DNA from: Apostichopus japonicus | Taxonomy: Eukaryota > Echinodermata > Holothuroidea > Aspidochirotida > Stichopodidae | DNA: 64,000 nt | Direction of reading: 5' to 3' | Assembly: GCF_037975245.1 (NCBI RefSeq) | Contig: NC_092572.1 | Coordinates: 14,824,269 to 14,888,268 of the forward strand | Shown: one piece after another, positions 30,851 through 42,289 of the stretch | Layout: the number at the start of each line of letters is the position of its first letter | How positions within the stretch are numbered: position 1 is the first letter of the stretch | Notes under the pieces: generated by a model | What the model saw: the letters and a program-made list of their open reading frames with translations, nothing else | The model's database searches: none | What the model was told of the DNA's origin: nothing | Translations under genes and position numbers: made by a program

Positions 30851-31585
30851 ACAATTGAAATTTTTTAGACTCCACATTAAACCTCTTTTAATGATTGTTT
30901 GAGAAGTTGTGACTTACACCCAGGGACGTGGCTAGAGGGGGGGGGGGGGGGGGGGGGGGTGGGTGGGTGTTGGGGGTGTCTCACCCCCGCACGTCATAAA
31001 ACTGACGATAGTTGGAAAATTGGAGTGCGACAGTTGGAATTTCCGACTGTCGCACTACAGTTTATCTAGGCCTATTCATATATTCCTGTGATTGTGAATG
31101 ACCTAAAAATTGAAAAATTTCGGTCAAAATTGGCCTTTAATCAGTCATATTTACCACGTTTGTCTTGCCACTTTCATAAATTGTATCTCGCGATTCTTAT
31201 ACTCCACCACACAAAACTTGGTATGATTTTGAATACTCCAAAAAAATGCCTAATAGAACTACCGTCATAGGCGTAGGGGCCCAATATGATTTGGGGGGCT
31301 GATTTGGGAAAAATATAACCAAAATTGTTTACGTTTCGCGTGTTACACATGTCAATGTGCATATCATATAGTCATGCACCGGTTTTTACATCGCATGCCA
31401 ATAACATACAATCATATGCTGTGTTATTACCCTTCCATATTGGTTAGAATTATTGGGGAAGTCAATACAATGTTTATGGTAATAATAATATCAGTTTAAC
31501 CATTGAAAAACACATTGCAAATTATCTTTCTTTCAGTAGGTAAAAAACATTTGGTTGGGGAGGCTAATAACTTTGTGAAGTGAGC
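30851..31585. other. Non-coding transposon-related sequence with a G25-type homopolymer and a 31-bp palindrome
   Basis: A 'cagggacgtggctagag' motif at about 30922 leads into a long G run (about 30938-30959), a form seen at DNA transposon ends. A near-perfect 31-bp palindrome lies at 31025-31055. 'ggcgtaggggcccaatatga' at about 31270 with 'ggggggctgattt' resembles 15728-15750. No gene was seen. Confidence 0.45.
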
Positions 31586-31685
31586 GCCAGTGGAGAAAAA
31601 TGTATCGAAAAAAAGTTCAGATCAAAAGTCCAGTCAGTCGCGAAAGACGCCACTGAATAGGTCACTAGGAAATTGTTATATTTTA

Positions 31686-32970
31686 ATGGGTAAAAGGAAA
31701 GATATGTTTGGTAGGCGTGCAACAACATTGAAGCCAGGTAACAGGTTCGGTTTTACAGCTCGTACAGCTGATGCCAACCGCACTGGTGACATGCCTACCC
31801 CTTCTGATGTGGCACCTATTCCTCTTGAAAACTTAGATATGAAGAATTTGTGGGATTTGGCTCAAAGGTTGTGTTTGGATGCATTCTCTGAAGATACAAA
31901 GGTACTGTAAGCTCTTGCCCATCTACAAAGGTTTAAACCAAGAAGCAAACCTGGCAAGAATCCCACAGAACTAAACATTGCACGGCAGTTAGGCTTGCAT
32001 CAGATGTAGATCAGTTCAAGTGCAGCTCATAGATTGCTCAGCAGCATCTCTCTTCCCAGTCCCACTGTCAGAACACTACAAAAGTCAGCCAACCAGTCTG
32101 GACCTGCAATAGAAGAAATGAATGAAAATGATATGTCAGAAAAGGGGTGTATAAAGAAGACACTGCAACTGCATGGCCTCTCAAAAGACTCTCCAATTTT
32201 TGCAGAATATGATCGTCAATATCATACCTGTCTGCGTAATGCAAAAAGTAAGACTCCATTTGTTCGTGCAAGCCAATACAGAGATATAATTGTTGAGAAT
32301 GTCACCATGGATAAATTTAATTTTGATTACAATCACAGTAACAACTGTACCTTAATTGGTGAAATGAATAGAAGAAGGGGTCACAAGTTGCAATTTCCAG
32401 GCAATGAGGGCTGTTCAATAAAGATGCCAATGTCAAAGATGAACAGAATGGTGGAAAGATTTGTGCATCCATATTACTTACTGGTAAGAACCCACTAAAG
32501 GAGAAGTGCCTAACAACTGATGCTGATGGCAAGGCATGTAAAGGGTTCACTGGTACAATGGCTGCAGCTACTCATTCTGAAACAGAGAACCATATGCTGT
32601 TAGACCAAGTTCACCTACTCAAGTCACTCCGCAGAGCACTGACTAAAGCAGTACTCTCCTCTGATATGTTACCTGCACAAACTGTAACTAGGAAGCACTT
32701 GATACAAAAGTGCATTGCAGAGGACTTGACCTGCCTTGTACTGGCAGAGGTGACTACTTGCAGGAATTAAAGCCCTCAAATACGACCACTGCAAAGTTGT
32801 GAAGGCTTTATCAACATGTTAAGACTGCCTTGCAAAGTGCTACATTGGAAATCATTCACATTGCCCAAAGCATTCATTTGTATGCAAGAGGGGCAGGAAG
32901 TACACATTTCCATTCATGCCAAATGCCACAAAGAGATCTTTGCTAATATCCCACACTGACAGCACACAAC
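31686..32970 (+). pseudogene. DNA-transposon-like ORF, 5' part (copy A), broken
   Basis: Begins MGKRKDMFGRRATTLKPGNR at 31686 (an upstream in-frame ATG at 31590 is less likely, since copy C begins at the equivalent MGRRKGMF). It is interrupted by a TAA at about 31908 and continues in pieces at 32034-32498 and 32558-32770. It then reaches a Cys/His-rich stretch near 32815-32895 (C-x-K-C-Y-x-G-N-H then C-P-K-H-S-F-V-C, across a stop). Proteins with this layout are widespread, multi-copy ORFs in cnidarian and echinoderm genomes and are often annotated as transposon-related (Mutator-like). I recall this resemblance but cannot verify the superfamily. The ORF is cut at 32970 by the 4.1-kb insertion and resumes at 37098. 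Confidence 0.6.
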
Positions 32971-32972
32971 TA

Positions 32973-35900
32973 CAGTACTGATTTCGCTTAACTCCCATTG
33001 AAAAAAAATCAACGATCGATAAAAAAAGTTGAAAATTGATAAAAAAAGTTGAAAATTGATAAAAAACAAATAATTTCATTAAGATTTAGACTACTGCGGG
33101 CACGGTTGTCAACGTAGTTTCAACGAAATTTCCACGAAAGTTATCGCGATCAACAACGGCAAAGGCAATTCTAGACATATCAAGGTTGTGACCTACGTTG
33201 AATCCTTAGTGTAACTAGAGCCGTTTTCAGACTATACCAGAAGTGGCCGAGGAATATTAAAAACGTTGCAAAAGTTTGATTGTATATAAGACAGAGTAAG
33301 TTCTGTACTAGGTGTTTGAAAAATTATTTGGCTAGGATAATAAAAACTGGTCTTGGTCGATCGTAACAAGTACTTAATTTATAGGCTAGTATTAAACTAA
33401 GATAAGTTTAAGTAACTCACCAATGAACGCAGTGTCAGAAAAACAAGAAATAAAAAAAAAATGTACACAATGAAACAGTCGTAGCTGGATATCAAAGAGA
33501 TCTTTTTTTCCAATAAATTCCTGTTACTTGACGTACTACAGTACCGTTTACCGCACTCACTTTCAAACCAAAAAATCTCCCCCTGGCTTCAATGCACGCA
33601 AAATAAAAAACATCCTGTTACTTTCCCCCTAACCCAGCTACTGTAAGTTGCCCGCGAATGCAGATGGACTGCCCTGGTAATTAAGGTCGCAGCCTGGGTC
33701 TGGGCCACCTACAGTATGCTGGTTACATGTGATATCCCCAGCGACCAAACTTTTTTGAGAGGCCTAGTCCAATCATAAACCTGGCTTTGTCAAATTCACG
33801 CCTACCATCTGTTAATTAGCATAGTATTTATCTTCGGGGGGGGGTTTAGCACTGCAGAACCTTTGGCTGGCTTACTCTAGAAGCAAACATTATTTTGCCC
33901 CTACTGTTCATAATGGAATGGATGTTACCTGTAACTAAGTTAATTGAAAACCAAATATTCATTCATATATATATATAAGTAGAACAATCCAGCAGGGATA
34001 GAAAGTTTATCTTGAATAAACCAATCAGAAGCTGTGCTATTAATAAAACTTGAAAACACCTGGCCAGCAAAAGAGTTGCAAACAATTGTTTCCATGACTA
34101 CTAAGAAAATAAAGCAGTGGCTTGGGCCCAAGTTGGGGAGAAACCTGTGGAAAATGAATATATTTTCATTGCTTATTTGAGTATTGTATATTGGGAAGAG
34201 CTGATCGAACATTACTGGGGAGGGCTTTCAACTGGCCTGACGGCATGTAAATTTAATTTAATGAGAAGGGGGTTTTTATGAGTCTCCCGGTATGCGTCAC
34301 ATGAGAAGTAAATGTTTTGTTTTTCGATTTTATCATCATTTTTCAAGTGGAACAGCTCATAAAATCATATCAATCAAATATCCTTCCTTAGTTTTACTAA
34401 TCAGGAATGTTTGACAAGGCATGCAATGCATCGTTCGAAAATGTAATTTTAAACTAGAATTGAAAATGAACGACATTAAACAATATCTGTGAAGCGTGTG
34501 GAGCACAACTTTGAATATTCGTTGTGAAAGAAAACATAATGAACAATGTTTACTGCGTAAATAAATTTCGCGGAACTGGTATAGAGAAATTACGTACTGC
34601 AGCTTATGTCAGAGAAGCTCATAAATGACACAGGTGGATAGAGCGCATCAAAATTCGGTTTAGGAAATCCCTACACAGCTGACAAAAGTCAATATCTCCT
34701 TCCGTTTTCGAGTTATAGGCGATTTTGTGTTTTTGCGATATGGTTTTCAGTATATTTTCATTCAATAAAGTCGTTTTTTTTTGTGGGTTATAAGGGTGTG
34801 ACCTAACGGATATTTCACTAACCATTTAACCGTATAACCTGCCGGTAGGTTAAACTTTTAATCGCTGTTTCCCGATTGCGGCTTTTTCGACGTAATGTCA
34901 CTCAACTTTTAATGAAAATAGGACATTATGAGTACAATAATTAAGGGTTTTTTTTTTTTCAAAAAAGTAGCAATTCAGGCAACAAGACAACGATCAATGT
35001 ATGTTAATTACTAATTAGGCCCAATAATATTGCGAACATTACGTGTAATAATTGATGAAAAGAATAACACACCTGATCAGTATATCGTGGTCTTCAGAAG
35101 TTCAGATCACTGAATTGATATAACTCGGCCTTCGGCAACATCGTAACTTTTGAAGAAAAAAAACAATATATTTGTCTATCTATCACAAGATTTCAAACAA
35201 AAACTCGCCTAACTTAGCAAACTTACCCACCTTTCCCGCTTACTCATTAAAAGTCATGTTTAGAAAACAAATTACGCACGCACGTGTTTTGCGATGGGTT
35301 GTAGCAGCCTCTGATTTCATTTTCTTTCTCTTGTGTCACATACATGATACAGTACTTTACATTTGATACAAAAGTTTCTTCAACAACAGCTTCCCAAAAT
35401 TGGTGTCGCAATAGGTTAAATTTTAACCGCACAGCACAGTACCATTCATAATTTGCATATTACACCAAAATTTACACTCGGCGTCCAGATGGAGGAAGAA
35501 TGTAACATCATGTTCAATGTGTTGTGTCGTTCCCATGGTGCGATGAACTTGGGCAAGTTCAAATGTCAATGACCTTCTTATGTTCTATGACCAATGTCAG
35601 TGGTTATTATGTGTGTAAAAACTCAAATTTTTTCCACGTGTTATATATATATATAGAAGTTTTACGTAAGCGGAGCGAATTTTGGGCGTCTCGTTGATTG
35701 TGAGGAAGCACTTATCTAAGCATCAATATTTGTGAAAAATATCGTAAGGTTTATCATTTTCATTCATATTCTTTTATGTATGTTGCAATCCCGCCCGGAA
35801 TGCATGCACAGTATCATACCATGTGTGGAAAAAATGGCTGTATACTTGCGGACCTGAGAGAGCCAACTGGCCTACTTTCTAGAACGGCCATTTGCGTCTT

Positions 35901-37095
35901 TTGGCGTCGACATATTTTCACACGGGATTTCACTATGCCATTGATTGGTGTACACGGGTGATATATGTCGCAAATATAAACTGAGAAAACGAATTGACGA
36001 CACTATCATGAGCTTGTGACTATTGGCCTACTACTATAGTTATATTGAACACATTATTCATGCCTAAAACATCGTTTTTCTGTTTTTTATTGATAGTTTG
36101 CAGTACATTACTCAGTTCTTTACATATTTTTAAATAATTTTCATGTTTAAAATGTATTTGATTTTTTTTTTTTTAATTTTCCGTTTATACGGTTTGTGAT
36201 TTTCTAAACGGAGTGCATTTGCGGCCGGATAAACAGTTAATCGTTTAAACGGTCACACCCTTAGTGTGTTATCTTGTTCGGAAATGATCCGAAATGAAAG
36301 TAATAACTGTTAAGTTTTTCCACTTCTGGTATAAAATTATTCCATCAAAGTTAACCTGATTAACATGTCTCATGCCAAATCTATATTAAACAAAATAGAA
36401 AAAAATAAAAAGAGAAAACGCATTTTTGAAAAATGGAAGCGTCCTAGCAGAATGGGCGGGGCATCTTTATTTTGCTTCAAGTAACATGTTTTCGCTCGGA
36501 AACAAAGTTTCATACTTCAACTCTAATAAAAAACCAAATTTACATCTCTTAAGAATAACTATTTTTCGCAATCTGCAAGTAAACCAAGTTTATTTATGTC
36601 CATTCATTGTTATTTTAATGGTTAAACAGCACTCCAACTTATCTGGAAGGGTGCCTCGTGGTACATAGCTTGTACTGCAACCTCCAAGATAGCCTGGCAA
36701 AGTTAAGACTTATGTCACTGTGTTTGGGGTTCAGTCAGAAAATGTCCCCCATCAGTTTTACTACATGTTTCTTTGAGTTTTACTACTCAGGCAAGCCTGA
36801 GAATGCTTTTGTAAATATTCTTGCTTTCAAACAACTGTACCAAAGTCTAATTGATACTAATAAACAAAGTTACGCGTTTTCCGACGTTTTGCTTTACCAC
36901 ATATTGACCTTCTATTTCGTTTAAAAAAGAATTTCAACGCATCGTTGAAAATTCCACGTAGGAAATGACTGAGATCACCAATCGTTAAAATTCGTGGAAT
37001 TTCGATAAAAATCGGCAAATTTCGATAAAAAACGAAGAAATTTGTTTATTTTCCTTTTAACAAATTTCAACGGGAGTTAAGCGAAATCAGTGCTG
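32973..37095. mobile_element. 4.1-kb DNA element with about 33-bp TIRs and TA target duplication
   Basis: The left end CAGTACTGATTTCGCTTAAC at 32973 is mirrored by the right end GTTAAGCGAAATCAGTGCTG ending at 37095. The TIRs match at 31 of about 33 positions and both ends are flanked by TA (32971-32972 and 37096-37097). Removing the element restores a continuous reading frame in the interrupted transposon ORF, which confirms both borders. The interior has no transposase I can recognise, so it is probably non-autonomous. It contains the hAT-like element at 34791-36263. A TA duplication fits Tc1/mariner or another TA-targeting superfamily. Confidence 0.85.
34791..36263. mobile_element. 1.5-kb hAT-like non-autonomous element
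   Basis: Ends TAAGGGTGTGACC at 34791 and GGTCACACCCTTA at 36263, a perfect 13-bp TIR. The flanks are gtgggtta (34783-34790) and gtgtgtta (36264-36271), an 8-bp target duplication with one mismatch. The 8-bp duplication and the TAxGGGTGTxAC-like end point to the hAT superfamily. No transposase frame is present. It is nested inside the 4.1-kb TA element, so it inserted later. Confidence 0.8.
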
Positions 37096-37097
37096 TA

Positions 37098-37480
37098 AAT
37101 GAAATACCTGAGACACCCACCTGCAGCAAATGTTTATGGTCCACTCAGTTTCAGACTTCCACTCAAAAAGCAGAGGTAGTCAACAATGCTTTCGAGTTTC
37201 CAATCCAAAACATAGCACAAACATTTCACGCAACAGTCAGTACAGGGACCACAGTGCCACAAACATTACAAATAAAGGGCCTGAAGAGTCCATAGCCAGG
37301 AAGATGGAAGCTGCAGGATTAGAGGTGAGCTCAAATAGTCCATGTATCCAGACTCTGAAACAGATGCAAAGAAAACAACAGTATGATAGACTATATAAGA
37401 GAGACAGAGCATACAGAAGGAGGAGAGCACAACTCAGAGAGAGAGAGAGTACAAGCTACATGGTAGAACTAAAAACATAA
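37098..37480 (+). pseudogene. DNA-transposon-like ORF, 3' part (copy A)
   Basis: Directly continues the frame broken at 32970: TCSKCLWSTQ with a Cys pair follows at once, then AFEFPIQNIAQTFHATVS. A frameshift near 37285 leads to the last part (frame 37130-37480) with KQMQRKQQYDRLYKRDRAYR and a basic tail. Such Arg/Lys/Gln-rich repeats are usual at the C-terminus of this transposon-associated protein group. The end at 37480 is a TAA stop. Confidence 0.6.
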
Positions 37481-38580
37481 ACCAGTCCAGTGATTGATGA
37501 CATATCAAAAAAGATGTCTCCTGTTGCTTTTTGGCACTTTTTCTGAAAAGCACACTTGGTGCGGATTGATATAGAAGCTAATAGGAGTATGCCAGCTTAA
37601 GTAACAGTTGACATTTCTAAAATCCACTTTAAACCTCTTTTTATGATAGTTTCAGAAGTAATGACCTATATCATTTTTATTTGTCTCTGTCTATTGTGTG
37701 AATCTTCATATGGTGTCTCACACATGTTGTACAGTCTATATGAATAATACAGTACTGAACTTTAAACAAGTGAGTTCCCAATGGTTGATATATTCCCTAG
37801 TGTGATTAGAAGTCATTCCATCAGCATGGCTGGCATCTACTGCATGTCTAAATTGTGCTTGGGTCCACAGAATGTGTTTTAAGCACAGTCCCTCAGTTGG
37901 TGCTACTTACCCCCTCTGGTGGAAACTTGACGCAAGTTGGCCTTCTTCCCTCTGAAAATGTGATCACTCCCTGTATCGTGTAAACTCTGGCCCTAAAATG
38001 AAAGAGAAAAGTTACTTGTTACTTTGGCACTGCTTTTCAAAGGTATTTTGTCAGATTTTGTTGCAAAAACTACTCAGGGGAGCTATGTACTAGCTGTGAC
38101 CAGATCTAGAATGAGGCGCTGTTCAAGCAACATTCCTAAATCGTTGTAGTAGATCATATTGACTAGTTTCTCAGCGTCTCTTGCAGCTATTCAACTGCTC
38201 AGACTTCCAATAAATGCTTATAAGCATTTAAGCATTTGTATACAAACAAACTAGTGAATAGGTCACTGGAATTTTGTTGAACTTTGAGGATAAAAAACTG
38301 ATTATTATTATGAAGAATGGGTACGATCATGTACCTCACAACTGATACTGATGGCAAGGCATGTAATGGGTTCAGTAGAACAATGGCTGCAGCTTATCAT
38401 TCTGATGTAGTACACCTAAACAGGTCTCTCTACAGAGCACTGACAAAAGCAGTACTCTCCTCTGATATATGACGAAATCTACAGTAAACAGGTTAGTAAA
38501 TTTGCAAGTCTTATTAAGGGCCTGTCACAGTGCTATGATGGCTCACAGAGACACAAGCAATGGATGTGACACCTCCACAC
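37480..38580 (+). mobile_element. Copy B of the transposon family, internally deleted
   Basis: 37480-38300 is collinear with 42510-43330 (shared blocks include 'catatggtgtctcacacatg', 'gtctatatgaataatacagt' and 'gtgctacttaccccctctgg'). The ORF start equivalent (gaatgggta near 38315) then jumps straight to 'aactgatactgatggcaagg', homologous to 32515 in copy A, and to 'aacaggttagtaaatttgca', homologous to 43650 in copy C. Most of the ORF is therefore deleted or scrambled. The copy follows immediately after the copy A ORF stop. Confidence 0.7.
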
Positions 38581-39038
38581 ATAGGCTGTTGTGGCATATG
38601 TGGGAGATGTGAAATGATTTGGTACTTAAAAGTTAATTTCTTTGCACAATACTTTGAAGAGCAGATGCTGGAATGTGGCTCTTCTCTTAGCTGCCAGGGA
38701 TAGCATTGTGCGGATAATGCCATATGCTGGTGCCCCTGGCATACTGATGGTGTAGGCACCTGTCCACATCCTGCATCCCTTTGTGTAACTTGCTGGGGCT
38801 GATGTATATTTTGCCACTTTTGCATTTATTTCATCAGCCCATGCCATCCAATCTTAGTCTGACATTGTGAAGGTGTGAGCTTTCCAATACATACAATATT
38901 ACAATATGTTACTGTATACAGGCCTATCCTTATTCTGATTGCAGTCTGGGTCTCAATAAAACTGATTCTTACACCACATATATTACGTTGTAATGTATGC
39001 ATTTAAATTCTGACTGTCGCTTTTTGCTCTGCTAGGTA
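38581..39038. other. Unassigned sequence
   Basis: Two overlapping minus-strand frames (38514-38825 and 38626-38847) have no recognisable domain. Confidence 0.4.
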
Positions 39039-39046
39039 CACAGTAT

Positions 39047-39991
39047 TAGTGCTGATAGTCGACTCTTACTTTTGTAGTTGATTAATCGCATAGCTCTTCT
39101 CGCGATACTCGGTTACAGTTATGGCATCATTACTGTCATTTCTACATTGCAGAAATACAGTCAAACAAATCTTTCTCCATGGTGCACTGTCCCTATTTGT
39201 TCTTTCAAGTCTTAATGTGTGATGTCTAATTCATGTTAAAACATCTACCAAACAAAAACTGTCAACAAATTTCAATATTCAACATTTCTTAAAATCCTTC
39301 AAAGTAAATCAAAAACTTTGGAATGGATCTACAAGGCTACTACAACTACTAGCACTAATCACAGCAAAAAAAATGAATAGATGCAACACCCTGTAGCGGT
39401 GTGATGATTACTATGCAAGAGTTTTCTGTAGAAGGACGTTCACCTTCTAGGCTAGGCTTTAGCCTAGCGTGATAGCACGCACATATTATGACACATTGAA
39501 ATGAAACTTCACCGCAATCGACACACTCTATCAGACATATGATACATGTGAACCACTGACCAGAAATGAAATAATACTGTATAACATGCATGTTTGAAGA
39601 AATTACAAATTCTTTGGCAATCATTAAAGATTAATAAATTTGGGAATTTGCAATTATGCGCAATGATGAAACATTGCTAGGACTAAATGTTGCACTGCAG
39701 AACAATCGTATTACTAACAAGTAAACGCATGAATCTAACCTGAACAGGTGCTTACTGATTTTTAACACAGCACAGTTCTAGTGTAGCATTGTAAGAACCT
39801 GTGTTTGCGATATTTGCTGACAAACTGCTTAAGTGTTGTTTTTGATAGGTTAGGCTATTTTTCAATAGCAGATTGTGTGTAGTGCTAGCTTTAGTCCAGT
39901 AATCCCAACTTAGGTTTTGAGAGCGATTAATCAAACTTCCAAAGTGTAATCGCGACTACTGGCGATTTATCGATCACGACTATCAGCACTA
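39047..39991. mobile_element. 945-bp hAT-like non-autonomous element
   Basis: Ends TAGTGCTGATAGTCG (39047) and CGACTATCAGCACTA (39991), a perfect 15-bp TIR. Flanks cacagtat (39039-39046) and cactgtat (39992-39999) form an 8-bp target duplication with one mismatch. The sub-terminal regions share ATTAATCGC-like blocks in inverted order. No transposase is present. Confidence 0.75.
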
Positions 39992-39999
39992 CACTGTAT

Positions 40000-40719
40000 A
40001 AAAGTAGACTACTCACCAGATGTACAACTTCAGTTCCTCAGGTTTTACTTGTTCTATAGCTTAACATTGAAATTAGTGGCTCCATATACCATCCGTTACT
40101 GTACTACTACACACCTCAATAACACACAGATCAAAACAACAGACACAGGTAGTACAGTGGTCTCTACAGGCCATGAACATGTTCTTCCAGTCTAATTATT
40201 ACTTCGTCAGTGCATTTTGGGGCACATGGTGTACCAATGTGTTGTTACTTCCGTGTCAATCTCGTGCCACATTGCGATATTTTGGTGATTTTTCACAAAA
40301 TTTGCCCCCAAATCACTCAAGCGTAAAATGATGAGACGTTTTTGTCATATTCTGTGATTAAATATCATAACCAATACCCCCTTAGCTACAGTATACTTAA
40401 GGCTCATAGAGTCTAAAATGGCAATTTTCAAATTCTTACTTATTATGGCCACGACACGAAAATTTCAACATCCTGTATTTTTGGGATCCACCTAAGCATG
40501 TTCTCTAGAACATATATCAACCACTCTGCCAGTTAAAAACTTGATTTTTCCCTTCGAAATTTTTTTTCGTAATCTCATGACCTAATGTGACAACATTTTA
40601 GGAACACGATTTGCTCTCGCTAATTCCTCCGAACATCATACCTACACTACAAGTGTACATAAATACACAAAACAATCGATAACAAGTCAGCGCGAAATCA
40701 AATCTAAATTTCCTGTGGA
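40000..40719. other. Region upstream of the P2X7-like remnant
   Basis: No element or gene seen. Part could be the old promoter and 5' UTR of the remnant. Confidence 0.4.
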
Positions 40720-41010
40720 ATGTCAGATTTAAAACCAAATGCGGCAACCGAAGTTCAAAGTGATAGTGGTTCTTCACCAGGCAGTGAAATTGTACTAGAA
40801 ATAGAGTGCCCTTTCTAATATTCGAAGCTGAGAGTGAAGGCGAGGATCATGCCAATATTGAACCAAATGTTGAGGGTGGACCTGAGGTGTTACTGTTAGG
40901 ATATAGAACCGTATCAGTTCGAGCCTGTCAAATGAGCCGAAATTGAAGCTCCACAACATATCAAAGAAGAAACCTGTTCGGAACTATTGCAAGGAGCATA
41001 CAACGTGGTA
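40720..41010 (+). pseudogene. P2X7-like intracellular-domain gene, first exon, broken
   Basis: Opens with MSDLKPNAATEVQSDSGSSP, an acidic/Ser-rich start. It stops at 40816-40818 and continues after frameshifts with FEAESEGED and then DIEPYQFEPV (near 40893), ahead of a TGA. The EPYQFEP phrase before an acidic segment is typical of the many invertebrate proteins carrying the P2X7 C-terminal (zinc-binding) domain. A donor-like 'gtggtaagaa' closes it at about 41006. At least one stop and two frame changes make it a pseudogene, unless it belongs to an unusual splice form. Confidence 0.55.
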
Positions 41011-41488
41011 AGAATTTAGTAATAAAGCAAACAAAATCCAGTCCATTTTGTGCATGTGTGGTTGGAATTTGCGGAACTGCCTTAACCATATTGTGAGTTG
41101 TGTTACGGTGACTTACAACCATAGAATCCTTACAACCCATATGTACTGTGTGTTGGCTATGTATTCATACATGTACAGTATGGTGCGTAGTAAGTACTAG
41201 TAGTAGTAGTGTTGGTTGCATACTGAAAGTTTGGCTCGGGACGTAAGCTGCATTATGCAGCCATGTTAGGTAGGCATATGTGTCATTTTATACTCATTAT
41301 TACTAGGCTAGTACTTAGGCCTGGAGTTTTGCAAATCAATTGTCTGAACAAAAGAATGTTTCATGAAATATGGAAGGTGTAAATTCAGAGCAAATGTAAC
41401 CATAACTGTACATTGTATCCCTGCTTGTTATTGTGGACATCATGGGCCAACATTAATACATTTTGAACTTTCAACATTTTTTTTTTAG

Positions 41489-41665
41489 GCAGAACAGTAC
41501 AGATACATAGCCTACGGTCAACAGGTTCAAAGGTGCTGGGGGTTCCTAGCAAGACACGTCAGGGTTGTGCTACCATCATGTGCAGTCCAAAGAATCAGAA
41601 GTGAGTTTCCAGCCAATGGTCATTACACTGGATTCAAGATGCCAGGAGAAAACTCAATTGTATAG
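41489..41665 (+). pseudogene. P2X7-like intracellular-domain gene, last exon
   Basis: Follows the acceptor 'ttttttttttag' and encodes 58 residues to TAG: AEQYRYIAYGQQVQRCWGFL, then ARHVRVVLPSCAVQRIRSEF and GHYTGFKM. The combination YRxxAYxQxxxWxWGxLxxxVRVVLPSCxVxxIRxxFP, ending YxGF, is the signature of the P2X7 C-terminal domain family, here with QRCW in place of the usual RWxW. The exon itself is intact. The middle exon with the C-x-C-G-x-C cluster expected between 41010 and 41489 was not found, and the first exon is broken. Function in such stand-alone invertebrate proteins is unknown. Confidence 0.7.
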
Positions 41666-42285
41666 GAAGCCTTGGTTGAGAAATCCCTCACCTTTTCTAT
41701 TCTACGATTGTGTTGGATTATCAATCCTTCAGGGTTCCCTCAGTGTTGATATATTAAAATTCAAGACTTTTAATTAAGGATGAAATGGTTATTTTCCAGA
41801 TCCAACATCAAAAATGAAAGAAAAGGCATGCTTTGAAGCATTTGGACACATGTATTGGCGTGACCGTGATGTCATATAATATGTGCATCAGTGAACGGGC
41901 ATTGACCTTTTTAGGAGCATTTACCTCCCAGACATGTTGGCTTTGTACCTTTAATCTGGAAGCCAAAATATCCATATCTCCAATGATATTTGACAGAAAG
42001 TTATAATAAAGACCAATGGAGGCAGCAGAACTCTTGAATGTTTAGACTTTGTTTCTTCAGCAGCAGGTGGTTTGTTTTACAATCTTTCTCCAGAAACTCA
42101 GCAGTACACCCTGTTAATGGTCTTTGATTGTTTTAATGCGTGTGATGCTGTGTTTCCAGTTGCGTGTCAGTGTTGTATTTGTCGTCGAGCGTGGGTAACA
42201 TTAACAGGTATGCATGTGAGTTGCGTCGTGCAGTATTTCTTGGTTTAAATTACCCTTTATTCTTTCTTGCTTTTGGTTTATTCTA
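41666..42285 (+). other. Region downstream of the P2X7-like exon
   Basis: An AATAAA at about 42005 could be the poly(A) signal of the remnant gene. Nothing else is seen. Confidence 0.4.
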
Positions 42286-42289
42286 ATTA

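Noticed and set aside
33940-34212. 90-codon minus-strand frame as the transposase of the 4.1-kb element
   Set aside because: Too short, with no DDE/D motif and no similarity to transposases I know.
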